Shown here piece by piece: positions 33,691-45,480 of a stretch of 64,000 nucleotides of DNA (the stretch's first letter is position 1; each line of letters begins with the position of its first letter). A program made the position numbers and the translations under genes. This DNA comes from Gerris lacustris (taxonomy: Eukaryota; Arthropoda; Insecta; Hemiptera; Gerridae). Below the pieces are notes generated by a model. That model ran no database searches. It was not told the DNA's origin and saw nothing but the letters and a program-made list of their open reading frames with translations. The DNA lies in assembly GCA_951217055.1 (NCBI GenBank), contig OX578284.1:20036187-20100186 (forward strand), in the 5' to 3' direction.

Positions 33691-34405
33691 GTAGTTATGC
33701 AACTTACTTACAAGGGAGTAGTTATACAACATACTTACTAGCGAGTAGTTATACAACTTACTTACTAGCAAGTAGTTATACAACTTACTTACTAGCGATT
33801 AGTTATAAAACTTACTTACTAGCGAGTAGTTATACAACTTACTTACTAGAGACGTTATACAACGTACTTACTAGCTAGTTGTTATGCAACTTGCTTACTA
33901 GCTAGTAGTTATACAACATACTTACTAGCGAGTAGTTATACAACTTACTTACTAGCAAGTAGTTATACAACTTACTTACTAGCGATTAGTTATAAAACTT
34001 ACTTACTAGCGAGTAGTTATACAACTTACTTACTAGCGATTAGTTATTAAACTTACTTACTAGCGAGTAGTTATACAACTTACACTTACATATACTAGCG
34101 ATTAGTTATAAAACTTACTTACTAGCGATTAGTTATAAAACTTACTTACTAGTGAGTAGTTATACAACTTACTTACTAGCGATTAGTTATACAACTTACA
34201 CTTACTACTACTTACTTACACTTACTTACTAGCGATTAGTTATAAAACTTACTAGCGAGTAGTTATACAACTTACTTACTAGCAAGTAGTTATACAACTT
34301 ACTTACTAGCGATTAGTTATAAAACTTACTTACTAGCGAGTAGTTATACAACTTACTTACTAGCGATTAGTTATTAAACTTACTTACTAGCGAGTAATTA
34401 TGCAA
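33691..34405. repeat. 27-bp satellite array, about 26 units
   Basis: The unit is tagttatacaacttacttac plus tagcgag or tagcgat. Two alternating variants (tatacaactt with gcgagtag; tataaaactt with gcgattag) give a higher-order 54-bp pattern in the middle. A few units are partial (34075-34215). Confidence 0.92.
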
Positions 34406-34419
34406 CTTAATTTCAAAAC

Positions 34420-34850
34420 TTATACGACAATCAAAATCGGCCTAACTTATTTCCTGACTGTCTGTGTGCTTGTATATGGTCTGCCGCCACCGTTCCGACA
34501 TCAAAACTGGCGACACATTTTTTCCGGCAAAAACAACTTAAAGGTTAGATTCGTATTTAAATGGACTACATTTTAGAATGTTTAATCAAAATCGTCCTAA
34601 CCGTTTTCGTTTTTAGGGTTTTGAAGATTCTTCTCGAAACCCTAATGCCGAGGGTGATGTGTCCGACTGTCCGTCGCTATTTGGTTTATAGAGCCCGAAC
34701 CGCTTAAGCTAAAGAGCTGAAACTTAAAACACTGGCACTTTTTGACCCAACCATAGGAAGAATTAAATGATTAAAAATTAAATAAGAGCATCACAATACT
34801 TTCTCTCAATATATAATACGCATATGAGAAAGTAGAAACCGATAAGAATA
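34420..34850 (+). mobile_element. dispersed repeat family A, diverged copy
   Basis: Shares gttagattcgtatttaaatg, gactacattttagaatgttt and aatcaaaatcgtc with the other copies. It ends in cacaatactttctc with the terminal hairpin actttctc ... gagaaagt (34798-34833). The middle differs from the other copies (gtccgactgtccgtcgctat). Confidence 0.65.
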
Positions 34851-34999
34851 TATTTTATAGCAATGGTGATCATTCATTATTATTATTTTATTTTATTTGT
34901 TTATTTATTTATTTTTTCATCAAAACAAAATGACTTGAAAAACTACAATTTGATATCACTTGCCTTGTTCACGTTTGTTCGGTTATTATCGTAATATGT

Positions 35000-35145
35000 A
35001 TATTAATTACTTTTTTATGGGTGATTCATTAAAAATAATGAATTTTGAACTAATTTACTTGGATTTACATAATAGTACTATATTTCACCAATATAATATT
35101 ATACTTTATAAATATTATATAAAATTATATCAGAGCTATTAGAGG
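35000..35145 (+). mobile_element. dispersed repeat family J, copy 1
   Basis: ttaaaaataatgaattttga, actaatttactt, tttacataatag and ccaatataat are shared with 37780-37905. Confidence 0.55.
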
Positions 35146-35254
35146 ACGACCAAATAGTAATCAAAATTGATTAATGTTTCATGATTTCACACCTTAAGAT
35201 CCATCTACTTTATCAATTAGACAAATGTATACTGATTTTCACAGATACTAGTAA

Positions 35255-36773
35255 TATGTGGACAGTGGCGGATCTAGATCTTGCGGGGCCCTGGGCGAGA
35301 CAAAAGGCGGGGCCCCTAGGATAGAGCGGGGATTGCTGATAAAAAACAATAAAGTAACTTAATAATAAACCACTTATAACTTGATCCTATTTTACGGCTA
35401 ATTCCCTTCACTTAGGGCCAGTTTTTGCAAAAGTTATTGCTCTCAAAATAATTCAAAACTTTTAAAATAATTACAATTCTGCTCATGATTTTAATCTAAC
35501 ATATTATTTGAACATAAACCCCTCAAATTATATAGTTTTCAACTAATCATCATTTTCTTAGCAAACATTATCGAAAAAGAAACATTTGTATTGTATTAAT
35601 TAAGCTCTGTTATACTATTTATTTTTCTTCATGATATTTTGGGTTTTATGGTTAAATTATCATTGTAAATAAAAAGTTAAGTTGTGTTATTTGTGATCAG
35701 TCCTATAATTCGAAATCTACACTCGAGCAATTTAAAAAATTTACTCCTAGAATTCATATTCTTAGCTTATAACTTTCCATTTTAGTGCCGAGTTTTTAGT
35801 TTAATTTTCAAGGCACATTTTAAGGGGGGTCCGGGGGTCCTCCCCCGGAAAATTTTGTAAATATGACCTCTCGAAACAGCGTTTTTATGCATCTCTGAGG
35901 TTAAGTTTCTTTTTGACATCAATTGGTAAAACTGCACTAATTGGCCCAATTATTTCGTACTGTCCGATATACTTAGTTTTTTTTTTTACTATTCCTTTTT
36001 ACAGGATTTGTCTTTTTTACATATCTCTGTAAATTGTCAAACGAATAAGGTTATGTAGTATCTTGATAAATTCAGTGTTTTATTTATTTGTTTTAAAAAA
36101 AATACACGAAATGTCACGTTTCATAGGGTAATGATAAAGGTTATTGTTAGGTCAGGTCAAAAAGTACTAAACTCAACCTAAACTTACCATAACCTTCCAT
36201 ACTTTTCCCTACTATTAAAAAAAATTGAATACATAGAGATGCTACAACCGAAATCGTTTTTGTAATGTAAAAAGGAATAGTTTGAAAAAAACCGAAGTAA
36301 ATTGTACTTTTAGATATAGGTGGGGCACATAATGAAGATTAACCCCACAGAATAAATAACAAAATCGTCATCATTTTGAAAAGGGGGAGGGTGAGAAAAC
36401 ACTAGGACGTTAACTCACTTAATTTTATATGGAGCGGGGCCCCGCGGGCTATCTTAAACATAAAAAAAAATTAATCTATATTTATAACTTATTTATTTGA
36501 CTTTTTTATAGCGAGGGGCCCCGCTAAAAGGTAGTTAGGTATTAGGCTCTACCATGTAAACTAAATTCGACTGAATTTTATAATTCTAATATTTCATGTT
36601 TTGTACATGTCACGGGGCCCCCTCGGACAATTTTCACTATGAACTATAAATTTGCCTGTAAAGTATAAGTATTTTATTTTAATTTTCTATGGTGCGGGCC
36701 CTCCAAGGCGCGGGCCCTGGGCGGTCGCCCCCCTCGCCCCCCCCCCCCCCCTGGATCCGCCCCTGTATGTGGA
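35255..36773. mobile_element. non-autonomous hAT-type DNA transposon with 8-bp TSD
   Basis: The element proper is 35263-36765 (1503 bp). The left end is CAGTGGCGGATCTAG and the complement of the right end is CAGGGGCGGATCCAG, a 15-bp terminal inverted repeat with two differences. Perfect 8-bp duplications tatgtgga flank it (35255-35262 and 36766-36773). TIRs starting CAG(T/G)GGCG and 8-bp duplications are hallmarks of the hAT superfamily. Subterminal regions are rich in ggggccc. The interior has no frame resembling a transposase, so it needs a transposase from elsewhere. Confidence 0.9.
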
Positions 36774-36979
36774 TATGAAACGCTGACATTTAATTAATTC
36801 ACTTATGATTAGTACTCCTTCCCTCTACTAGATAGCGCTCCCATCGGTCTCACATAATATATATATAGTAGTCATAATTATAATTTTATTTATTTATACT
36901 ATAGCATTAATTTCTTAGCAATTCCTGTAGATATATTAAGCATTTTCATAACTTGTATTTAAAAGTTAAATTATAATTA

Positions 36980-37515
36980 TCAGTGCAAATTAGATGTCTA
37001 TTTTAGGAGTATATTGAATTGAATGTTCTCGCTGATAAATTGTACGGTAATTTCATATAGACACTTAATTCAATTTTAGCACTACGTATAATGTAGTGGT
37101 GAGTCTTGTTTTTGTTGTTTCAAAAATGTCTGGTTAATGTTAATTGTTACCTATTAATTGTTTAAAATTTAAATTATTTTTGATATAATATGTTGTTAAG
37201 TATTATAAGCTTGGATTTTTTTGTTTATCTAGCTTGAATTAACTTAATTTTTATACATCTTTTGAATTATGACTTTCTCTTATGGAGAAGAAGAATTATA
37301 GGAGTACAGTAAGTAGTACTAACTAAACAGTTTAATGTAAATTTTATTAGTTTTTTTACGCTTCATAATACTTGAATTAAGACAGTATTGTTCATTAATT
37401 AATTGCCAATTGTGGTTATTACAGAAATAAAGCTATGACTGAGGATGACCTTACAAAGAAGGGTCGAAACGTCTCATTGATGATGGTGTAGTTGGTATTT
37501 ATTCACACCTAAAGT
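36980..37515 (+). mobile_element. dispersed repeat family H, copy 2
   Basis: Matches 15461-15880 (tttctcttatggaga, attgtggtt, aataaagctatgactgag). The 3' end has the hairpin gatgacc, loop, gggtc, immediately followed by gaaacgtc (37440-37472), then attcacacctaaagtggtcc. Likely the 3' end of a retroelement. No protein is encoded. Confidence 0.6.
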
Positions 37516-37779
37516 GGTCCATCATTCATACCTAATAACATTCAATCAAAAAGGTGTCGATCCCAACATATTCTAGTAATATGTATATTTTTTTTTTTTT
37601 TTTTTGAAGTTTTTCTTTTGTGGACTTGAGGTATAGACACAACATTCAAAACATTATTTCTAACATTCAAAACCTGAAGAAGCCCAGGTTCCCTGGACGC
37701 AAGCTTGTTCAATAAAATATAATAAGAAAAGAAAAAAGGACTTTCATTCCAAACAACAACGAACTCCATATTATTTTTT

Positions 37780-37905
37780 TTTATGAGTGTTTCGTTAAAA
37801 ATAATGAATTCTGAACTAATCTTCATGAATTTACATAGTAGAACTATATTTTGCCAATATAATTATACTTTCTAAATTTTATATAAAATAAATTAATAGC
37901 CTCCA
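37780..37905 (+). mobile_element. dispersed repeat family J, copy 2
   Basis: Matches 35000-35145 (cgttaaaaataatgaattct, gaactaat, atttacatagtaga, ccaatataat). The minus frame 37542-37826 overlaps it and is spurious. Confidence 0.55.
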
Positions 37906-39020
37906 AACTGCGATTCGCAGTTTTTTATTTTATTATTTTTATATAATTAGATAAATAGAATGAATTAATAATTTCTATAAAGGATTTGAAAGCGATACTA
38001 TTAAGGGGTTTAATATAATCGCTTGGTAGACTTTACAAAAGGATATCAAGCCACTGATTCCAAGCATAAGCCCCACAAAGAGCGTGGGGTTAAGGTTAAG
38101 GCTAGGTTTCTAAATAAATACATTATAATTTAATACATACTTTATTAAGTAAATATTAAATGTCTAATAATATGAAACTATAAAATCCCAGGAGGAATTA
38201 AATTTGAAACCCACTTTACAAACGGTTTATGTCGTTTCATTAAAGATTTATATCGGTTGTATGAGAAGGGAAGAGCAGGGATTATACTTAATCCAAATTA
38301 AAACTCTCTGGTTTGCATGAAAAGTGGGATTTTTGTCTGCGAAGTGAGACAGTCGTAGGTTTTAAACGTCACCAAACATTAAAATATCTCTAATGTTTTC
38401 CAGTAAACAAAATTAGCTAGATATTTGTTAATTGGGATGTATTAAAGAAGGAAATATGTTTAATCCTTCCATGCATTTATATTTTCTCTGTTATAAATTA
38501 AAGTGAACGAATTATTAAAAACATTCTATAATTTATACATTTTATAGTACCATTTTATAGTATAGTTAAACTATTTATTTGAATTATTAATAACTTAATT
38601 GAATGCATTCTACTGGAGGTATTAGAAATACAAGTCCAACTTGTAGAGACAAAAAATTATTAATCTGAGTTATCTATAATTCTCGAAATTCTTATGATTT
38701 TTATTCGCTTTAACACTAAAATACTTATCTTCTGAACTAGGCGCTTATCTTCATGAGTCATTATGACTTACTTACGTGAAACTCGAAAGATTTTAACATT
38801 ATAATTTCAAATATTATGAATAACAGTCACTAATGAAGCTAGGAAGATTAATTTTATAATATATAACAATATTAGATCTAAAAATTAATGTTATAACAAT
38901 ATTAGATAAATCTTTGTAACGCAGTTTTTACGTAATGGTAATAAAAATTGTTTTCCACAAATAGGGTGTATAAGGTCATTACATCGTTGGCAATAATTTG
39001 AGGGCTTACTTCTGAGAAAG
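37906..39020. other. AT-rich DNA; one GC hairpin
   Basis: No gene recognised. A 6-bp stem with 7-nt loop (ccccac aaagagc gtgggg) lies at 38071-38089. Confidence 0.45.
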
Positions 39021-39026
39021 AGAGCC

Positions 39027-39115
39027 AGCGTGGCCGTGTGGTTTAACCACGTCTGCTCGGCCATCACTAAATCATAAGTGGAACGAGACGGGGTTCGATT
39101 CCTCGCCGTGACGCT
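39027..39115 (+). tRNA. tRNA-Ser/Leu-like sequence, probably pseudogene or SINE head
   Basis: An A-box-like tggccgtgtggtttaa (one change from the usual TGGCCGAGTGG of tRNA-Ser) is followed 46 nt later by a perfect B-box, ggttcgattcc. The total length of 89 nt suits a class II tRNA with a long variable arm. The ends agcgtgg and tgacgct pair in only five of seven positions without a wobble, and the T stem and acceptor register disagree by three bases. I therefore do not assign an anticodon. It may be a degraded tRNA gene or the head of a SINE. The minus frame at 38891-39133 covers it and is spurious. Confidence 0.45.
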
Positions 39116-39144
39116 CTGATTTATATGGCTCACTATTGACCAAA

Positions 39145-39325
39145 TTTATTTCGTTTTCAGCAAATTTTGCTGTATAGAAAGTTAGTTCAGAAAAAATCTG
39201 CAAGGTATTTTATTTGTTTTGACATATCCCATATTTACAATCTTCATTTTGACGGGTTTCAAATTTATGATTTATCACAGAAAATTTAAAAACGTAGAAT
39301 ATAAAAAGTTCTTTTAAAACTTGTT
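39145..39325 (+). mobile_element. dispersed repeat family F, copy 1
   Basis: ttcgttttcagcaaat, ttgctntata, attttatttgttttgacat, tcccatattta, aatcttcattttgac and tataaaaagttctttt are shared with 42590-42770. Confidence 0.65.
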
Positions 39326-39778
39326 TTTGGAAGAAAGTACGTCACTGGACTCAAGATATTCCTTCGGAGCCTACAGTTTGATAATAGCAGTCCTTACTGG
39401 AAGTTATCTTCCCTAGTCGCTGATTAGATATATATAATATAATTTTAGATAGTAAGTGAGTCAAAATGACTCATGATGAGTATTCTAGTGTTAACTCTCA
39501 ATGTAGCGAAGTCAGGAAAACTTCAGTACAACTTAAATCTGCCAAATTTACCTTAGGAAAGAAGGAAAATTAAGCTTAGGCTCTCAAGACAAACCAAACC
39601 GCATACAATTAAAGCCAATGGAGATATTGTAGAACAGGTTTCAGCATTTGGCACTCCTTTACTTGGTTACCCACCCAAAATTACTTTAATGACTAAATAT
39701 TCCCTTGTCTTAACAGTTAATTAGACTAAATTATGTTATCAACTTTAAAATACTGAAGTGCGATGTTACTATGTTCCA

Positions 39779-40184
39779 AAGTTCTTTGGACTTAATATTC
39801 CATTCGCCTTAATAGCTATTTAGGCAGAGAAATTCTTTACACAAATATAGGGTGGGGAAGAATTAAATTTTTGCCACATAGCACCCTAGTTGTGGGTGCC
39901 CAGAATTTATCTATTTAGAATTGAATCTGTCGGGATAGAAATTGCACTCGAGAAATAAAGGTCCATATTACAAAAGGAGAAAGTTCTTTGGACTTAATAT
40001 CCCTTTCGTCTTAATAGTTATTTAGACAAAGAAATTCTTTACACATGTATAGGGTGGGGAACAATTAAATTTTTTCAACATAACACCCTGGTTGTAGGTG
40101 CCTAGAATTTACCTATTTAGAATTCAACCAGTCAGGACAGAATGTGCACTCAAAAAATAAATGCCCATATTACAAAAGCAGAGA
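39779..40184 (+). repeat. 202-bp direct tandem duplication
   Basis: gttctttggacttaatat recurs at 39781 and 39983. Both units continue with taatagntatttag, cagagaaattctttacaca, tagggtgggga, and end with tccatattacaaaagg-like sequence. Divergence is about 10-15% by eye. The tcttaatagttatttag block also occurs inside the MITE at 45232. Confidence 0.85.
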
Positions 40185-41180
40185 TCTTATTTAAAGCTAT
40201 TAGATAAATAACTAATAAATCAATGTACACCCTCATACTAACATACAGATGCAAATGACAATACAGTCTCAAGAAAAGAGAGTCAACTATAAACAAACAA
40301 ATTGTGATATCATTTATTTAAAAAACGTAAGTACATGAATTGAAATCATTTCTCTAATATACACGTAGAATGTTTGGCTACGATCATTAGACTGTTACTC
40401 CCCTTATAAAAACAATGAAGGAAGTAACTAAATAAAGTTTTTCAATATCGCAATTTAGAACTTAATCAATATGATTTGTGACATTTATTAAAATTAAAAT
40501 ATCTTTTATGTTCAAACAAATAAAAATATACAAAAGAAGGAAAGAGGAATTTTATTCAGTATTCAGATATTTCAAAAGAATTTGCATGTATAAAATAATT
40601 TAATTATTTAATAAATAAATAATATCCTTCACTTACAATAACTAAACAGAGAAAAAACTGAGGAATGATTATTTTATTTTTATATTATTTTTTATTTCAA
40701 AGAAGAAATCCATGTTATACAGTAAATTATAAATGTATGCTCTTATAAAGTAATATGTAACCACATCTTACTTCATATTTTTATTGTTACAGAATACTAA
40801 TAAAAACTTCTTTTGTTATATTATGACTTACTCTGGATTTATCACAATATTTTCCTTTTCAAGATTGCTGTGAAAATGATGGATAGAGGTGGTAAAGAGA
40901 GCGAGAGAAGCTCTACGTGCTCGGGCATAGAGACCGCTTCTTAGGTCTACTTTATATTAGCTTAGGTCCTTCTCTATTACTCATATACACGGTCACTAAA
41001 ATCTACTCGACCTTACACTCTGCCTTGTAATTTCTAACATTCTATTATTCCGTGTTATTCTTTGTTATTTAAATAATTATTTAACGCCTCTTTTTATATC
41101 TTGTATATTTTTATTTTTAAACGACTAAAAATGTAAATTTCGAAACGAATAATCAATAATTATTTTGTAAAGGTTTGTAA
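40185..41180. other. AT-rich DNA; MITE-end word near 40387
   Basis: ttagactgttactccccttat (40387-40407) matches the terminal repeat of the MITE at 45232, a possible solo end. No gene. Confidence 0.45.
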
Positions 41181-41189
41181 AAATTGTAG

Positions 41190-41190
41190 A

Positions 41191-41216
<26 letters not shown>
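41190..41216. repeat. poly-T run
   Basis: About 27 consecutive T. It produces the lysine run of a spurious minus frame (41160-41384). Confidence 0.95.
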
Positions 41217-41223
<7 letters not shown>

Positions 41224-41499
41224 ATATTGTTAGAGTAGTAACAAACTAAAGCAATTTCACAAACAGCTTCCTTACCTGATGTTTTCGTCGTTACGTTCAT
41301 CATTCTTCTTAAATAAGGAAACGAGCAATTAATATTTGACGTTAAGACGAAACAAGCTAAACAGTTTTTCTCCGGGCGAAACACGAATATGCCGAAAAGT
41401 ATGGCATGGAATAAATCAAACTAGTATGTTTTTTTAAAATACTTATAGTAGTTGCTATGTAACCTGGGGTTAACAAGGGCGTTTCAGTTAATATTATTA

Positions 41500-42135
41500 A
41501 CTGAACCCTCAATTATTTTATTTAAAAAATCGGTTCAAGACAACTCAGACAAACTTTCTAGAATAGAGTTCATAATTACTGTTGCCCAATGTTTTCCATT
41601 TGGTTTTCGAGTTTTCGTAAGTACATTTTACATTATTATTGGACATTTTATCAAAATTTATCATAAAAATAACTTCTCTTCAGCGAGGAATCGAACCTGT
41701 CCTCTCTCGGTCCGCATTGAAAGCTTTTCTCAAAACAGCTTTGTCCAAAACACTTTTTTGGACTCAAATTTTCCTGGGGAAAAGGCTTATATCGTTAGAT
41801 TCGTATTCAAATGGACTACATTACAAGAATTTTTTAATCAAAATCGTCAGAACCGTTTTCAAGAAATAATTTTTTATTGAGTTTATGGGAGATAGCTCCC
41901 CCAAATTTGGAGCTACATAATTATTCAGTTCTCAATTTCGCCTCGGGGTATGAGTTTTCTTAACACGTACGCCAAATTTCGTCAGAATCGGCCCAGTAGT
42001 TTAGGCTCCACGCGTCTGCACAGACGACCGTCTGACATTAAAAAAAAACCACTTTTTTGGACTCAGAGGACGTCAAAACGTGTAAATCTATCAAAATGGA
42101 ATTTTCGCGCCGTTACAATACATTCTTTTTAAATA
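41500..42135 (+). mobile_element. dispersed repeat family A, longest copy
   Basis: Contains the shared words ggttcaagacaactcagaca, ggaatcgaacctgtcctctc (complement of a tRNA B-box), gttagattcgtattcaaatg, atcggcccagtagtttaggc and tccacgcgtctgcacagacg. The open frames here (41452-41880 and neighbours) are not preserved in the other copies, so I treat them as chance. Confidence 0.7.
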
Positions 42136-42589
42136 TGAGAAGTAAACAAGCGTGGCAACGTGAATGGAGGAAGGTTAAATTTGTTACTATCATGCTAAAA
42201 ATGTATTTATTTTACAAGGTAATGTACGTAGTAATACCGAATACTGTTTTAAAACATTAGGGCTGTCGTACTTTCTTATTTATCAAATTAAAACGGTATT
42301 GTATTTATTCCATTATACATTTATATCTTCTATCCTAATTGAGAAGAGAAGCTGCAAGGTAATGGGCCTTCCGGGGGACGACGAGCAAAGCAAGTAGAGG
42401 GCAGAGTGTGACAACAGGCATTTACTACGTTTTTATTTGCTTGCTTTCTTGTTTGTTTGCCCAATACAAATCTTGCAATCGAATTTTAACTAACATCCCG
42501 AGTAGCTAGACATTTGAAACATTCAGAATAGCTCAGAACACGATGACAATGCATTAATTTAATACTTTTAGTCATCTTTTAGCAGAATT

Positions 42590-42770
42590 TAATTCGTTTT
42601 CAGCAAATATTGCTTTATAAAAAGTTATTTCGGAAAAAATACGCAAGTTTTTTTATTTGTTTTGACATGTCCCATATTTAAAATCTTCATTTTGACAAGT
42701 TTCATATTGATTTTTTATTTAGTCAATAGAAAATTTAAAAACTTAGTATATAAAAAGTTCTTTTTATCTT
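42590..42770 (+). mobile_element. dispersed repeat family F, copy 2
   Basis: Matches 39145-39325 over its full length with about 80-85% identity by eye. It is not preceded by the tRNA-like head seen before copy 1. Confidence 0.65.
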
Positions 42771-43134
42771 GTAATTATTTTATATTTAGGAAAAAAAGTA
42801 AAATTAAGGAAATTAATTTAGATAAGTTATTACATTTATTTAAAGACTAACAAATCAAAACAAAGACTCATTTTTATTGGAATAAATGTGGTTGCCTTAG
42901 CTTAGCAATAACAAGTCATTTAAGGTGCGTCTTCGGGACACTACTCGATTATTAAAAGGATATATGTATTTAAAAAGGTATTCAGCAGGTATTTTCTTTA
43001 TATTTTGTTGTCGTTTGAAAAAAATCTAAATTTTATTTTAATTTAAAATCGGAAATACTTCAGAGAATCAACATTGTGAAAAAATATATCTCACCGCTCT
43101 GACATTTTCCAGTCTTTGATATTCAGATAAGTTA
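42771..43134. other. AT-rich DNA, nothing recognised
   Basis: No feature recognised. Confidence 0.4.
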
Positions 43135-43190
43135 TCCTTAGTTCCAGGCGGAGTTGGGAGAGTACGCTAACCACTAGGTTACGCCTCCCC
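43135..43190 (-). mobile_element. tRNA-like A-box fragment (SINE head)
   Basis: On the minus strand ggcgtaacctagtggttagc matches an A-box of the tRNA-Glu/Asp type. No intact B-box follows. A C-rich run (43187-43207) adjoins it. Confidence 0.35.
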
Positions 43191-43702
43191 CCCCACCCCC
43201 CACCCCCGTTTTCAATATAAATCGAGCAAGTCATTTTTAATTAAATCGGCATTGGACACACATTTTACTGTAGTAAAACAGGCTAGGAGAAGACAAAAGG
43301 AACTCTATATTTTAGTATATATTCTATTCTTCATGCATTATATTGTATGAAGCATCAAAGAACAAGTCTAAACCATTAATATATGCTTGACTAAGTATCC
43401 CTGGGGCTACCGCAGCTCTAAACAACTCCGCTAAAACCAACAAACCAAGCCTTTTCCCGAAAACCAAGCTTCAATAAACAATGAAGTTTTCATAAATTCA
43501 ATCTGATAGACTGGACAAGTTTGTGTATTTCCAATGCAGAATATAGATAGAGACAGAACCACACAGCCATGATATTTCATATCTGTGCATTAAGCAAATA
43601 TTAACTGAAACGTATATGCTGTCAATGAATCGGTTAAACAAATGTAGCGACGGTACCATGCACAATCAGCTTAAATGTGAGGAATGAAACATTGATAGTA
43701 AT

Positions 43703-44798
43703 CTATATCTATCTATATATATCAAATCCAAATACCACTCACTGACACATTACGATATCTCTGAAACCACTGGCACTGGACCTATGACCATGAAATTTTG
43801 TAGGTGTGTTCCTCTTACCTCCTAGGTGCTCGCTAAGAAATGTTTTTAAAATCCGCTATCTTGATTCAAGATGGCGGCCATTTATATTCAAAATTCGACA
43901 AGACGATATCTCCGGAACCAATTGCACTAGAACCTTGAAATTTAGAAGTTAGCTTCCTTTTATGAAATTAGTAACTTTCGATAAATGGTTGACCAATCGA
44001 GCATTTTGGTTCAAGATGGCAGCCATATTATATAAAAATCAACGTATGTCTGAATGTTCTTTATACAAATCCACAGTTTTAGTCCGATCTCGATGAAAAT
44101 TTGCACACTTGACCTTCAAAGCAAGGGGAAAGTCACTATCGACATGAATTTTCAAAATTTAAATTTGGTACACAGGGGTACGATGTACAAATAATGAATA
44201 CGGGGTCAAAGTAATGAATACCCTTCATGATGTATATTGTTGAAAAGCTCTTTAAGAGTACAGTAGTTGTTGCTATGTACAGTTTTATCATATTTTCATT
44301 TAGGAGGGGATAAAATGGAAAAATATAGCTATATCTTATATAAAAAGAAGTGTCTGTATGAGGGTGTGTATTTTATACCAATCTACAGTTTAATCCCAAT
44401 TTGATGAATATTTACATACTTTTCCTTCAAAGCAAGGGGGAGGTCACTGTCTACATTAATTTTCGAATATTTTATTTCGGTACAAAGAGGTACGGGGTAC
44501 AAGTAAACACGGGGTCAAAGTAATGAATACCCTTCATGATGCATATCGTTAAGAAGCTCTTTAAGAGTAAAGTAATTGTTGTTATGTACAGTTTTGTCAT
44601 ATTTTCATTTAGGAGGGGGGTAAATTTGGGATATTTGCAAATTATCTTATCAAAGAGGAGGGGGTATAGAAATAAGTGGAAGGGATAGAATCTAGATATT
44701 CTCGCATAGTAAAATAATTTAAATGTTCTTGATGGTAGTTTATAAACTTATCAAATTAAAATAACATTCCGTAGCGAAGCACGGGCATCCAGATAGTA
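43703..44798 (+). mobile_element. Helitron-like non-autonomous element (family C)
   Basis: Starts tctatatctatctatata and ends ccgtagcgaagcacgg, gcatccagatag, then t. A 5' TCTATAT start, a 3' hairpin of the form ccg..gcgaagc..cgg and a CTAG-like end about 10 nt later are typical of arthropod Helitrons; here the end reads ATAG. The interior begins with the text gatatctctgaaaccactgg and contains two tandem copies of a ~310-bp unit (44040-44345, 44346-44645). No Rep/helicase is encoded. Confidence 0.5.
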
Positions 44799-45150
44799 CT
44801 TCTATATGCGAATTAGTGGGCACATAATTTCCTCGTGCTCTTTTATTTGAGAAAAAAGTTTGGGCCTGATTCGATTTCCGTATAGGATCACACTTATTTT
44901 TTTTCAATACTAAATAATAACAGAAAGAAATATTGCAAAACAAATGCATAAGCAATGAGCGCAGAAGATTCAAATTAATATGAAACCAATAATAGGTTTA
45001 TATGACCTCCCATCCACATTTAATTATAATTAGATGACTGGCTTTTAAGTTGTGCTGGTTCGCAAAAAATGTTGAACGACACCAGACACACGAGATCAAA
45101 AATGTTCCCTGATGTTTGAAACAAATTTCTGTCAAGGACATTTTGGCACT

Positions 45151-45218
45151 TCTTTAGATTGTTACTCCCATTTAAAAAAAAAAAAAAAACAAGAGTGGAG
45201 TAACAATCTAAAGAAGGT
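45151..45218. repeat. perfect 20-bp inverted repeat around poly-A
   Basis: cttctttagattgttactcc pairs perfectly with ggagtaacaatctaaagaag. The loop is mostly A. Same terminal sequence as the neighbouring MITE, so probably an element reduced to its two ends. Confidence 0.85.
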
Positions 45219-45231
45219 ATACGGAATGTTC

Positions 45232-45381
45232 TTCTTCAGACTGTTACTCCCCTTATCAAAACAGAAGTGTGACATTTCTTTGTCCCTATAAGTACATTGG
45301 ACTAAACATCCCTATGTCTTAATAGTTATTTAGTCACTCATTTAATTCTAAAACAACATAGGGGAGTAACAATCTAAAGAA
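45232..45381. mobile_element. 150-bp MITE with ~34-bp TIRs
   Basis: The left end ttcttcagactgttactccc and the complement of the right end ttctttagattgttactccc match, and similarity continues to ttttagaa/aaaacagaa. The interior shares taatagttatttagtca with the tandem duplication at 39.8-40.2 kb. No coding capacity. Confidence 0.75.
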
Positions 45382-45480
45382 TTAACGACATTTTTAAATT
45401 CGGAGACATAAAAAAAATGTCTTTCTTCAAATCGATCACAATGATTCTGTTACCTTTCAGTAAGCTCGGAAGCAAAGTAA

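Larger units (their letters stand above)
44810..45480 (+). mobile_element. dispersed repeat family B, disrupted copy
   Basis: gacctcccatccacatttaa, gctggttcgcaaaaaatg, aaaaatgttccctgatgttt and, after an interruption, aatcgatcacaatgattctg and gttacctttcagtaagctcg match family B. The interruption (about 45150-45381) contains a hairpin and a MITE. An upstream gattcgatttcc word (44875) recalls a B-box. Confidence 0.65.

Noticed and set aside
33691..34405. CRISPR-like array
   Set aside because: Repeats are contiguous without unique spacers, the genome is eukaryotic and no cas gene exists.
39027..39115. Functional tRNA-Ser gene
   Set aside because: Box A and box B are good, but acceptor and T stems do not fit one register and the anticodon arm is unclear. 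Kept only as a tRNA-like sequence.
41452..41880. 142-codon plus ORF
   Set aside because: Located in family A. The other copies of this repeat do not keep the frame and no protein motif is visible.
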